Positions 39,621 through 49,975 of a stretch of 64,000 nucleotides of DNA are shown one piece after another. Below the pieces are notes generated by a model. The model saw nothing but the letters and a program-made list of their open reading frames with translations, was not told the origin of the DNA and did no database searches. The DNA is from Ceratothoa steindachneri. Lineage: Eukaryota; Arthropoda; Malacostraca; Isopoda; Cymothoidae. The stretch spans positions 144,755,855-144,819,854 of the forward strand of contig OZ018324.1 of the NCBI GenBank assembly GCA_963969495.1, given 5' to 3'. How positions within the stretch are numbered: the first letter of the stretch is position 1; every line of letters begins with the position of its first letter. Made by a program: the position numbers and the translations under genes.

Positions 39621-41540
39621 GTAACAAGGAGTAACAAGGAAAGGAAGTACCCTAGGAGACCTTACGGTCCATTCAAAGAGGGTACCTTTGGACTAGCAAT
39701 CGAGCAGGCACATGGCTGCTCAATGGTTTTGCGTCCCTAAATGGCCACTTTTCAAGACTGTCTAGTCTTTACTTGAACTGGTCAACAGATTCACTGTTGA
39801 CAACTTCCACTGGAAGTGCGTTCCACTACTGCAAATACTGTAGGGGAAAAAATATTTCCACAGAGATTGCGGTTGTAACGCTTCAGTTCAAGTTTGAAGC
39901 CGTGATTGCGCGTTCTGTTCTCACTCAGTGTGAAAATATCCCGGTAGTCAACATTGTCAAACCCTCTAAGTATTTTGAAAACTTTGATGAGCTGACCACG
40001 CAGTCTATGGGTTTCCAGCGAGAACAGATCTAATTCCCTTAGTCTATCCTCATAACTTTTATGTTGGATAGAGGGAATCAGTTTGGTTGCCCTAGCTTGT
40101 ACGCGTTCCAACCTTGCGATGTCCTTTCGAAACGAAGGACTCCAGAATTGTACGGCATACTCCAGGTGTGGCCGAACGAGGGAGTTGTACAGACAAAGTA
40201 CTATCTCCTTGTTACAGTATCCAAACTGGCGCTTTATGTAGCCTAACATCCTTTGGGCTTTCTTCTCTGCCTCAATGCACTGTTTCGAGAACTTGGGGTT
40301 ACTAGTGATAGTAACACCCAAGTCCTTCTCAGTGTCACTCGATTCAAGGGCAGTGCCCTTAAGGATGTACTAAGATTTGGGGTTTTGGTGGCCGATATGC
40401 ATCACTTTGCATTTGTTCACGTTAAAAGGCATTTGTCACATGTCCGACTACTCCCCAATCTTCCAAAGATCTTCCTGCAGGCGGGCAGTATTTCCATCCT
40501 TTGCAACATTCATACCAAGCTTGGTATTGTCGGCAAATTTGGAAATCTTGGCAACCATGTCATTGACGTAGATGATGAATAGTAGTGGTCCCAGGACAGA
40601 ACCTTGAGGCACCCCACTAGTAACAGGCACCCACTCAGAAGCCTGTCACCACCACCTGTTGCTGTCTGCCACTTAGCCAGTTCTCGATCCAGCCAGCTAC
40701 CTTTCCGTCTATGCCCAGTGCTCGCACTTTCCGGAGAAGGTGGCGGTGTGGTACCTTATCAAAGGTTTTCTGAAAGTCTAAGTACACCACATCCACCGCC
40801 TTGTCCCGATCGTGCTCACTGAAAACAAAGTGGAAGAATTCCACAAGGTTCGTCAGGCATGACCGTTGCCTTCGGAAGCCGTGCTGGGAACTCTTCAGTA
40901 GCAGGTTTGACTCTAAATAAGACGTTATCTTGTCCACTATCATGCTTTCCATGAGTTTACCAACTATCGAAGTCAAACTGATGGGTCGGTAGTTTGACGG
41001 ATGGCTGGGGTCTCCTTTCTTGAAGATCGGAGTCACCTCCGCCTCACACCAGTCTCTAGGAACGCATCCAGTCCGGATTGATATGTTAAAGATAGAGCAC
41101 AGATGTCGTGATACTTCATCGCACACTTCCTTCAACACCTTGGATAGAAACCCGTCCGGTCCGGGGGACTTATTCATCTTTAGGTCAGCGATCTTTTTCT
41201 TTATTTCTCCTTCGCTGAAGTCCATTACTTCCATCTTTTCCCCCCGAGTAGGAATCCGTGGGCTGTGGGATCATTGAGCAGGTTAGCATTTTCTGTATCG
41301 GACTGAGTTAATGCACCCTCCTTGTCCACTAAGGAACCAATCCTACGATGGATTGGTTTATGGCTATTTACATAGCCGAAGAACTCCTTGGGATTCTCCT
41401 TGCAGCGTCTCGCCACTCGTTCCTCAGACCGCCTAGCCGCCCTTATGCTGGACTTCACTCTTCTGGCTAGCCTCCGGTACTCGTCAAGGCACCCGAGATA
41501 TTCGATCGCCGGTACGCATTTCTCTTCTCCCTAAGCAGTT
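39621..41540 (-). mobile_element. CR1-family-B LINE, reverse strand
   Basis: Reverse-strand copy ending in a 3' tail of two 10-bp units (TCCTTGTTAC on the minus strand, 39621-39640). It is truncated 5' at about 41540 inside the connector and inserted in the J/gag sequence. It is the most complete family-B copy here. It carries one stop and shift set and a changed RT active site. Confidence 0.85.
39780..41530 (-). pseudogene. CR1-family-B ORF2: connector, RT and C-terminus
   Basis: Minus-strand text: connector RRCKENPKEFFGYVNSHKP (about 41400) and RT entry NKSPGPDGFLSKVLKE (about 41170). Fingers DWCEAEVTPIFKKGD, QHGFRRQRSCLTNLVEF, A motif YLDFQKTFDKVPHRHL (about 40775), B motif [17 protein letters not shown] (about 40610), and C motif FADN instead of FADD (about 40530). 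Post-RT ERVQARATKLIPS and YEDRLRELDLFSLE are followed by a degenerate end. The last aspartate of the active site is replaced by asparagine and frames shift near 41240, 40635, 40450 and 39850, so it is inactive. Confidence 0.88.
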
Positions 41541-41754
41541 GGCCGATTTCTCAATTAAACCGTGAATTTGAGGATTATGGAAGGGAGGAGGCTTTAATTC
41601 ACACAGCGCAACTCAAGTAGAAGTAAGTTGCCCCAGTTCCGGTTGTATCAGGACGTATTGATAGAGAACCCGATCGAGGTGATGTCAAAATTTTGGGGAA
41701 ATTATTACGGGCAGAATGAACAGCAGAGTGTGTATGTTGGCCGCGACTTGAAAA
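41541..41754. other. Junction sequence, no gene
   Basis: About 210 bp between the reverse CR1 and the J RNase H. No readable domain; possibly the rest of the gag-type insert. Confidence 0.35.
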
Positions 41755-42500
41755 GGAGTGAGAGCAATTCTCTCGCACCACATACGAGCAGCCTCACTTC
41801 CGGATCGCGCTTCCATCCTCTCGGCAGAACTCACTACCATCTACATGGGTCTCAAGTCCGTCAAAACAGGTACCAATAAAACTACAATATTTTCTGACTT
41901 AAACAGTGCACTGACAATGATAAAATCAAGCAAACAAACTCATCCCCTAGCCATTGAAATTCAAAGAAAGATGATGTCACTTTCAGGTAACGTAACCCTA
42001 TGCTGGTGTCCTTTCCATGTAGGGATAAAAAGCAATGAAGACGCTGATAGAGCTGCAAAATCAGCAGTTGCAGATAACTTACTGCCCACTGAACCAACAT
42101 ACCATAACAATTATTAAAACCTCTTTTTCGAGGCAGTTAAAAACCATTGTAAGTTGATTGGTGTATATACATGGCCATCAACATCTATGACAAATAAAAG
42201 ATGATGTCAATAAATGGAAGAGCTCTTCCAGAAATCTCAAAGAGATAAAGTCATCTTAGGATGCTTTGACTAGGACACACCAAGCTTACTCACATCCATC
42301 GCTTTGCAAATTCCCCCCCACCTGCAACGCCTAGTTATCTATCCCACATATACTACTAACCCACACTAGATTCCACCGACACCGGGAAAAATACTTGGGT
42401 AACAGCCCAACACTGAAGAAAGTCCTCGCCGACGAACCCCAAACAAGTACAGCACTGATAGCATACTTAAAGGAAAGTAAATTATATACTAAAATCTAGA
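41755..42500 (+). pseudogene. J-element RNase H domain and C-terminus
   Basis: An RNase H domain without its first strand: SILSAELTTIYMGLKSV (E in AEL, about 41836), TIFSDLNSALTMIKSS (second D, about 41887), LCWCPFHVGIKSNEDADRAA (about 41998, the usual WVPGHVGIxGNExAD block with substitutions) and a stop at 42115. Degenerate C-terminal LGHTKLTHIHRFANSPP and a REKYLGNSPTLKKVLADEP tail follow to about 42498. The YTDGSK block with the first catalytic aspartate is missing at the upstream insertion. RNase H would remove RNA from the hybrid made during integration. Confidence 0.84.
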
Positions 42501-42741
42501 AAAAGAAAAGAATCAAAAACTGATAAATTATGAAGCTTCGGTTCCTGCAATTTTAAAAACCTTTTAATTCAGGCACCATTTCATTACTACCATCCATTCA
42601 TTTCAATTCACTTCATCTATCACATCACCATTCACACAATCAGGACTATTATTCACACTTTTAAATTTTAATAACTATTAAATACTGTGCCTGTTTAGAT
42701 CCTTAAAGGGCTGAAAGAGGGCATAAATGCAAAAAAAAAAA
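42501..42741 (+). other. J-element 3' UTR and A-tail
   Basis: AT-rich non-coding sequence ending in GGGCTGAAAGAGGGCATAAA, TGC and A12. GGGCTGAAAGAGGGCATAAATGC is typical of the 3' end of Jockey/I-group LINEs, and the A-tail marks the insertion end. Confidence 0.65.
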
Positions 42742-42749
42742 ATCTGCAG

Positions 42750-42950
42750 GCCAACAATAGCAGACCTACTTGGAGACTCCCAAGACCCCAGCCTGGCCTT
42801 GAAGGTAATTAAGTACACCAGAGTTTTCCTGCAGAGGACTGGACAGATCGATAGAATTTAAACATGTAACCGCCTAATACCGGCACCTTTGGGGCACCAG
42901 AGGTTGTGGAACCACAACCAGAAAGGCCCCAAATCCCCAAGAAGAAGAAA
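42750..42950 (+). pseudogene. Jockey/I-group LINE C-terminal end and tail
   Basis: Reads PTIADLLGDSQDPSLALKV, IKYTRVFLQRTGQIDRI and a stop at about 42860. A short 3' UTR with GGCACCTTTGGGGCACCAG follows and ends in AAGAAGAAGAA. This is the last 35-40 residues of a Jockey-like ORF2 and its tail; the rest is missing. It is a short 5'-truncated insertion. Confidence 0.65.
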
Positions 42951-43965
42951 TGATGGAATGTAACGTAGAAGGGAGGGTAAATGTATGGCAATTTGGCAAT
43001 GGGCTATTAAAAATAGTGGACAAAATATATTATTTAGGGATGATAATATGTAAAGATGAAGGAGTTGGTGGAGCTAAACAGAGAAAGATCAATGAAGGTA
43101 AAGTGAGGCAATGGGCAGGGTATGGAATTGGTTAGGCAGAAAAGCCAATAAATATGAAACTAGCAGATGCCTGTGGGAGTGCCCAGTAGCTTATATGGGG
43201 CAGAGCTGATAGAATATAGAAAAGAAGACATTAGAGAATTTGAGAAAATACAGAACAGCATGGGGAGGATAAGTTTAGGTGTAAATAGAGAAATTGCATT
43301 GGAGAGTTATGATAGAGCTCATATGCAGAGAGCATAGGAAAGTCCAAAATGAGATTTGGGAAAAAGATCCTGAGTTTGGGTGAAGAAAGGTGGGCAAGAA
43401 AGTGTAGAGAGAAGGGGGTAGGAATAAATTCAAAAGGCAGATAGAGAAATAAGTTAATGAATGGAACCTGGGAAACTGGAAAGAGGAACATCTTAAGAGT
43501 ATAAGAGCCAGAATTGAGGAAAAAGGAGTAAGGGTGTGGCAAGAAGGAATGAGAGGCAAATCAACATTGAACAAATGGTATCATAAGAAAAGGAAACCTG
43601 AGAAGATCTCTTACCTCTCGAGAAAGAAGGGCAGGCTTATATTAGAAGCCAGAACAGGTATCCTGAAAACAAAGAGCAGAAACTGGGATGATAGGGAGGA
43701 CATATACTGCCACCACTGTGGAGAAGTAGAGAATACCCAACATATCATAGTAGAGTGTAACAAGTACAGAGCGGAAAGAAGTAAACTGGAGGAAGATATG
43801 ATGGGAATCCTTGGAGAGGATGAATGGGAGAGAAGGAAGGGGGACAATGATGGAGGAATTAGCACAGTGTTGGCTCTACAAGAACAGGACCGACTGTATT
43901 GGGAAAGGATAATTGAGGCATTTAGGGAGAGTATCAATCGAGCATGGGAAATGAGGGGGATATAG
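42951..43965 (+). pseudogene. Family-R (RTE/L1-like) LINE C-terminal remnant
   Basis: Text parallel to the C-terminal half of the LINE at 24257-26660: VDKIYYLGMIICKDEG (post-RT YRYLGV block, about 43018), a degenerate middle, then SYLSRKKGRLILEARTG and a zinc motif YCHHCGEVENTQHIIVEC (about 43708-43762). EQDRLYWERIIEAFRESINR and a stop at 43963 end it. The 143-codon 3' part is open. The C-x2-C-x8-H-x4-C pattern is intact. No RT core remains. Confidence 0.8.
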
Positions 43966-44059
43966 GGAAGGTTGGTTAGAGATAATCTAATTTAACTTCA
44001 CAGAATATATAATAATAATGATCAATAAAACAGAAGGCCCAGAACTCGATACCAAGAGC
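43966..44059. other. Family-R 3' UTR
   Basis: Short AT-rich tail (ATAATAATAATGATCAATAAAACAG) after the family-R stop. Confidence 0.4.
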
Positions 44060-44440
44060 AAGTGGCACATTCTAAGAAGAAGAAGACAATGCTGATACGA
44101 AAGCCAACCCTGGGACGACCAACTGAGGGTAGCCACAAGAGCAAGGGAATCAAGCAAAACATTGATACAATCCACTCTCAGATCACACAATAATACTTGA
44201 CACACAGAACCCACAACAAAATATTAAGTGCACCACTTCCAACCATACACAACTCAGAACAAACACTCACAAAACAGATCAAAAGAACACTAGCACAGAT
44301 ACGAACAAACAAATCACCACTCCTGACATACATGCACAAAATATCTCCCACCACCCATACAACACCAAACTGCCCCAATGCCTAACACAGATACACGACG
44401 CCACACATCTCTTCAATTGCCCACAAATACACACCTGGTC
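44060..44440 (+). pseudogene. Jockey/I-group LINE C-terminal region
   Basis: Frame reading HNKILSAPLPTIHNSEQTL, KQIKRTLAQIRTNKSPLL and YMHKISPTTHTTPNCP. After a shift comes a zinc-like block with HDATHLFNCPQIH at about 44395-44435. It probably joins the LINE family whose earlier part is at 12733-12905. A decayed, 5'-truncated piece with no catalytic domain. Confidence 0.6.
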
Positions 44441-44589
44441 TCGGTGGACCTCTGGGAGAGACCCCGGGAGGTGGCGGGTCTGCTCCTGCGATAGGGTGGG
44501 GCCTGGAATAGGTGTGAGGGTCCCCGACCCACTGCTGGGCTGGGAGGATGCGATTCTAGCTTATTTTGAGGGTTGTCTCATTGTTGGAG

Positions 44590-44672
44590 ATGGCTCATTG
44601 GGGAATGGGCCTACGGTGATCCTGAGATTGAAATCATTGGGGGGCTGGGGGGGCACAGCCCCCAGTATATAA
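44590..44672. repeat. Dispersed GGGGGG/CCCCCC palindrome element piece
   Basis: ACGGTGATCCTGAGATTGAA, ATTGGGGGGCTGGGGGGGC, then ACAGCCCCCAGTATATAATC: a diverged relative of the unit duplicated at 14137-14630, with the same hairpin GGGGGCTG...CAGCCCCC. Confidence 0.75.
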
Positions 44673-47651
44673 TCAGAAATCGCCATAAACTTCATCCACA
44701 TAGATTTCAGCTCAGAAAAAGTAACTAGAAAAATTAGCCCAAAATAAAGCTAAGACTCATCCGGCCATACTCTACACAATTATCAAATTATCTTTTTAAT
44801 TTTTTTGCTTACAACTAGATATATTTTTAAAGTTGAACATAGTGTCATAACCCATGTGGTTCACATGTACTATAAGCAGATAAATCAATCATAAAATGGT
44901 TAGTCCATCATCATTATTATTGGTTTAGTAAGAATGGTTAGTCTGGCATCATTGTTATTGGTTTAGTAATCAATTTTTTTTCTTAGAGGCAGTTTCTAGT
45001 ATACCAGAAAGTTACTAGTGTATCCTGTTTTAATTATAATGTTACTCAAAACTTTAAAGTTATTAAGGAAACATCCAAAGAAAAGTATATTTTTCGGCTC
45101 TATTTTTGGATTTGCCCTCAATTTTGTAAATAAAAAATATCAGTAAGTTTAATACAATTATTTACAGCCTGCTTTTAGTTTAAAAAGATAGAGTACTAAA
45201 TTCTAGGTAGATTTATGACCATTTTAATTATTTCATAGACTGATGAAAAGATTGATGATAATTCTAGCTGGTGGTGATGACTTCCTAGGTGATATCAATG
45301 ATAATATTCTGTTTAATATAGGTAACCATTATATATAATTTGCTAAATATAATAGGGTTAATATCATTATACACTTATGCCTATTATAACCTACTTATTA
45401 AGCTTTTAGAAACATGTTTTTAAAAAAAATTCTGACCATTTATTTTAGGAAAAGTGTAAAAATACCCTTCTATCCCTGTTTTTAATAGCTGTCAGTATTT
45501 TTTTAAATAGCTACCAAACATCTCATATATGCTATAGCATAATATAAAGGATGAGAAAAGTCACTAGGACTTATCAAAGTCATCCTATTCAGATTATCCA
45601 ACTTTTGAGAAAGCTACTAGTTGGGTAATCTGTCAGATCAACCAGTGCCTAACACCCCCATCTCTCAGGTTTTGCTGAAATTTGGTTTATAGGAATTTTG
45701 GGGGCCTAAATCCATTTCTGAAAGGTTAAGGTCAATCCGACCAACGGTTAAGGAGATATGGCCTTGGGTATTTTGAGGTCACTAACATTTGGCGACTCAA
45801 AACTAAGGTAATAATGGTCATAATTATATAAAGGTATATACATATATTTAGAATCAGATAAAGGCAAGGAATCCAAATATGAGAGTTTTAGAACTCTAGG
45901 TTGAAAAATAAAAAATAAATAATACATTTGTAAAAATTTGAGGTCAAGATTTGACCTGTGGGGTATCAAAATTGAAAAGATTTTATAGATGTGAAAAATG
46001 AAGGCCTATGCTTTGGCTAGTTGAATAAGTAAAAAAGTTTTGATGCTAGCAGTTTTCATGTAACTTAACACATAAGTGAGCACTATATTTTTAGGTTGTC
46101 CATCAATTCTACATATTTTTCACACTTAAGCTCTGAATTTGACCTATAGAAATTAAAATTACATTTTTTTAATATAAAAAACAAAAGTACAGCTCTTACC
46201 TATTAGAAACGGCCATAAAAAGGTTGTTTATCTTGGTATTTTTCATGTAATTAACTTATAAATGAAAACCATATTTACTAATTGTTTGTCAATTCATTGA
46301 AATTTTATAGCTTTGATGCAATTTGATCTTGAACTCTAAGAGTTCAATAAAAATTGTAATTCACTGCCAATAATATATAGTTAACATATTAGAGGTCCTC
46401 AATTCAGTGCTACATAAATGTCCGAGGCCCTTTGGTGGCCTTTCACTTTTAGACTGTATTTGCCCTGATTATTATGATAATTCAGCTTCTTTTTTTGTCA
46501 AACTGTTATTGAGTAATAATCTAATTAAAATACATAAATGGCTTAGGTCAGTCCTTCTTACAGAGATTTATCATTCAGAGTAACATGATTCCGTTAAAGC
46601 TGCACCAAAAATGAACAGCAAAAAAAGGGATGATTTATGGTTCAGCCACGTCTAAACAGCTGGTTTTTAAGGACTTCCTTCTTTTTTTTTGTTCAATACA
46701 CTTATTCTTTTCATTTATCATCCAATAAAAATAATTTTAAAATAATTCAATTAAAATCAGCATGTTATTCAAAGCGAACTAAGGGGTAAAAGCCTGTTCA
46801 GCCAAAAAATAGGTGAAAATTTGTTTGTTTTTTCACCAAATTTTAAAAATGATTTCATATAAAATAGTCATCCATAAGAAATAAGCAATGTTTTCTACAA
46901 AATGGTATTGGCTTAGAAGCAGTAACTAAAATGTAACAATTCATTTCTTCAGTTAACAAGAAATAACTTTGAATAACAAGCAAATATTTCCAATCATAAT
47001 TCTAAATATGTAGAAGTCTATTAATAGTTTTTAGGTCAAATCAATAGAATAATTCTTTGCAATTAAAATGATATATTATTTTCCATAATAAGGTAGCAAG
47101 GATAAATTGTTTGAGGGCGATTTTAAAGCAATTCACTCGGCGACTAATGAGTTAAAATAGTGAAAGGAGAAGACAAAGCTCATATGTAGCTTAAACAATC
47201 CTGTTGCAACATGTTGCTACTTGTACATAATTAACATAGATAGTTGTAGTTCCTAGTCCACAAATTAGTACAGTTTAACCCATCAGTCGCCCAATGGCCT
47301 TTATAAGTCCTCGATTTAGTGCTATGTAATCGCCTGAAGGCCTTTTGTGGACTTTCACCTATAGACTTGTATTTGCCCTGATAATTATAATTTGTCAATT
47401 TTTTTTTTAACTCTTATGTTAGTGATTAAGCATCTAATTAAAATACATAAATGGCTTAGGTCAGGCGTTCTTTGTTTGTAAACTGAGATTTATTAATGAG
47501 AGTAACTTTATTCCATTCCAGGCCTCATGGCAACATGAGTGAAAAGAGGCTGATTTATTTCTCAGATCTGTGTAAACACTCCATTTTTGATGACTTCCTT
47601 ATTTTTTTTAGTTAAATACACTTATATTTTTCAGCCAATTAAAATGAGGAA
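44673..47651. other. AT-rich gene-free block with old internal repeats
   Basis: About 3 kb without any supported coding sequence. GGATGAGAAAAGTCACTAGG, then ATCAAAGTCATCC at 45550-45590 is a diverged copy of the CR1-A terminal hairpin. Periodic similarity of roughly 190 bp is visible at 45840-46375. It may be AGK intron or upstream sequence. Confidence 0.5.
46386..47640. repeat. Diverged 300-bp direct repeat, about 936 bp apart
   Basis: 46386-46740 and 47322-47640 share, in order, TCCTCAATTCAGTGCTA/TCCTCGATTTAGTGCTA, GTATTTGCCCTGAT, CTAATTAAAATACATAAATG, then GCTTAGGTCAG, GAGATTTAT and GACTTCCTT with a following T-run. Both copies are in the same orientation. Function unknown. Confidence 0.75.
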
Positions 47652-47679
47652 CCACTGACTAAGACTAAAAGGGTGCAGG

Positions 47680-48480
47680 TTGGAGCCTCAATATTATCGG
47701 GGCCCCCTCATTCAGAGGTTACCTGGCATTTTCAAGCCCGCTGGCTTCAAACGCTTCTTAGTTATTTGCTCCACTAATGGCAGCATGTTGGCCAAGGGCA
47801 GCATGATCCACCAGAGGAGAGCTTTAGCTAGTGTAATTGGCAGAGAGCCGAAGGTGACCCGTTTCTTGGATGTGAGCCTTCTAGCAATGCGGCGGATCCT
47901 CCTGAGGCGGCCAAAATAAGTTCTCTTCGGACACTTGATGGAACCCCGGTATGTGTGACGCCGCACTCTACCATGAACTTTGTGAAAGGAGTAGTTTATG
48001 CGAGGGAACTCATTGACTACTCGATAAAGGACAACACCTTAGGGCTGGCTGACAAAGGGCGCAGGCAAGGTCAAATGTGTGATAAAGGCATTTGTACCAC
48101 TGCCGCGGAGGTGCTATTACTGTCACTGCTTCAGATATACAAATTGCTCATGTAGACACACAAAGTCGGGGTCACCCGAATTCTGTGTAAATTGCTCCAA
48201 GGTCACACACGATAAGTTCAAATTGTGTGTGGCCAAGTGTGTCAATTGCAGAGAGCCGCACCCTTCTTCTATGCAATGTGGTGCACATCTCCTTGAGGCA
48301 GAGGGAGGAAATGACTCACGTGGCGAGCCCAACCTCCCCCAATAATTCCTCAAAGGTGACAGCACCTTCAGCGCATTGTCCAGCCAACAGTGGCTGGTGT
48401 TCTGCCTCTAGGAACCATATGGCCCTTGCCATTCCTGTGAGGGTCTTCTGTTCAAGGAGGGTCCCCACAGCTCTGAGCTA
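47680..48480 (+). pseudogene. Family-N ORF1 rear half, copy 2
   Basis: Reads QRLPGIFKPAGFKRFLVIC, GSMIHQRRALASVIGREPK and then, in another frame, GVVYARELIDYSIKDN. The zinc knuckles CYYCHCFRYTNCSCR, CVNCSKVTHDKFKLC and CVNCREPHPSSMQC follow (about 48112-48280), and a degenerate tail ends near 48480. The same region in copy 5 (58600-59300) has an equal layout. Two or more frameshifts. I-group ORF1 proteins are RNA-binding. Confidence 0.8.
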
Positions 48481-48484
48481 GGCC

Positions 48485-49609
48485 TGGAGAGCATATTCCT
48501 TCAATGGAATTCCTGTGGACTCCGGGCCAACTGAGAGGAGGTGCGGAGGCTCGTCTCGTCCTGTTCCCTGTTAGCTATCTTTTTGCAGGAGACGATGCTA
48601 GGTGCGTGCCCCCTGCCCACCCTCCCGGGTATATGGATTTTGAGACCCCACCAGCACGAGATGGAGGCTGGGCTGGGGGATGCGCGGTTTACACCTGGCA
48701 TGATGTCTCCATTCTTCTTTTTACTTTAGATACCTCCTTTCAGGCAGTACCTGTGCAGCTTCACCTGGATAGGAGGTATACTATTATTTCTGCATACATT
48801 CCACCATCAGCTGACTTCAATGCGGGGGGACTTCTGCCGCGTCGTGGCACGGTTGCCAAGGCCCTTTCTCTTGCTTGGAGATCTGAACAGCAGACATCCT
48901 CTCTGGGAGGATTACTCAATAAATCCCAGGAGAAAAGTCCTTGCCAATCTGATCGAAGAGCTTGAGATAGGTGTCCTAAATGCTGATGAGTTTATGCATC
49001 ACTGCCCGAGAACCGCTTCATTTTCTTGCCTTGATCTATCTTTGTGCTCTTCGGATGCACAGCCTGATTTTGATTGGGGGGTGGTCGATGATCTCCATGG
49101 TAGTGATCACTTTCCCATTCAAATATCATTTTCAGGGCAGCTGCTGCCTGAGAGCCCAGCTCAGTGGTGCTTGTCACAGTGGCCTGCATTTCAGGAAATG
49201 ACTGAATTCTCTATCTCAGTTGAGGAGTTTAAGTTGGTATATGAGGCCGTTGAGTTCTTCTCCGGCAACCTCATCGCCGTGGGCCTGACTACTATTCCTA
49301 GGAGGTCTGGCTGTTTTGCATGCTGACCACTCCCATGGTGGTTCCGGTATATTTCAAAGCACGCCCGCCGCTCTTCTTGGCAGGCATACGTGTCTTCGCA
49401 ACCGTTTTCTCCACATTCTCTAGCCAGGATGCTGCTCCACCATCATTCAATGCATGTAGTGATGTCGCGGAATGCCGCCGGCTGGACTTTACCTCCAGAG
49501 GCGAAGAACCCTTCAATGACAGGTTTACTGTGAGTGAGTTGCGCTCCACTCTTGCTTCGTGTGCGGACACCACCCATGGTCCAGACGATGTCTTGTATGC
49601 CATGCTTCG
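48485..49609 (+). pseudogene. Family-N ORF2 endonuclease and connector, copy 2
   Basis: Begins near LQWNS/CGLRAN text, then FLQETMLGACPLPTL (catalytic E), GCAVYTWHDVSI (about 48679), IISAYIPPSADF, LLGDLNSRHPLWED (about 48873), SCLDLSL and GSDHFPIQISF (about 49100). The connector resumes at KHARRSSWQAYVSS with a deletion around 49340-49400, and the RT entry DDVLYAMLR is the last text before copy 3. Frameshifts at about 48820 and 49070. Confidence 0.85.
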
Positions 49610-49660
49610 CCCCGTAAGGGGCACGGCGATTTGCTATCCTGGCCGCCGTGCTGACGGGGC
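49610..49660 (+). promoter_or_regulatory. Family-N 5' structured leader
   Basis: CCCC-GTAA-GGGG forms a 4-bp hairpin with a GNRA-type loop at the extreme 5' end. Next, GCACGGCG (49621-49628) pairs perfectly with CGCCGTGC (49644-49651). CCCCGT (49610-49615) can alternatively pair with ACGGGG (49654-49659). The nested arrangement resembles 5' ribozyme leaders of other LINEs, but no catalytic residues can be assigned. Confidence 0.5.
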
Positions 49661-49975
49661 TTAACACCCTGTCCGACCCCAGCTTAGCCTCTTCTCCTTC
49701 CTTCAAAACACTTGTTTACTTGCTTTTCATAGAACCTCTCCCACAACTTTCTCTGGTCAGCCTCTAATTTCACAGGGTAGATGCTGACCTTCTTCTCAAG
49801 CCAGCCATCCCGGATCGGGGCTAAGGGGGGAGGGGACAATGTTCCCTATCCCCTGAGCTCCGGTCTGGGGTGGTTGGTTTTTAACAACCTGCCTCATCCC
49901 CACCCATACCTTCCTCACATCCCTTTTCCTCTCCTCTTCATAATCTATCTTTTTTACGCCGTGTATAAGGTGGAG

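Larger units (their letters stand above)
30720..42741 (+). mobile_element. I-superfamily LINE (J), one old copy split by five insertions
   Basis: Colinear pieces of one LINE: ORF1 (30720-31429), endonuclease and connector (35110-36052), RT fingers to post-RT (36742-37622 and 38120-38440), RNase H and C-terminus (41755-42500), and a 3' end with a 12-A tail at about 42730-42741. Order, strand and protein content fit a single 5-6 kb element. The gaps hold a family-N LINE, an L2, a hAT MITE, an LTR-type gag fragment and a reverse CR1. The endonuclease start and the RNase H start have been lost at two of the insertion points, so deletions came with the insertions. Confidence 0.72.
47652..49609 (+). 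mobile_element. Family-N LINE, copy 2 (ORF1 end to RT start)
   Basis: 5'-truncated in the middle of ORF1 (starts CCACTGACTAAGACTAAAAG, parallel to 58558) and cut off at 49609 inside the RT fingers by the 5' leader of copy 3. The rest of this copy is not found downstream. Confidence 0.82.

Noticed and set aside
45230..45330. An upstream AGK exon in the AT-rich block
   Set aside because: A short open stretch exists, but it shows no similarity to the AGK N-terminus and lacks a paired acceptor and donor in phase.
49610..49660. A confirmed HDV-like ribozyme
   Set aside because: The nested stems are suggestive, but no J4/2 catalytic cytosine or P1.1 pairing could be placed and copy 5 loses the second stem. 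Kept only as a hypothesis.
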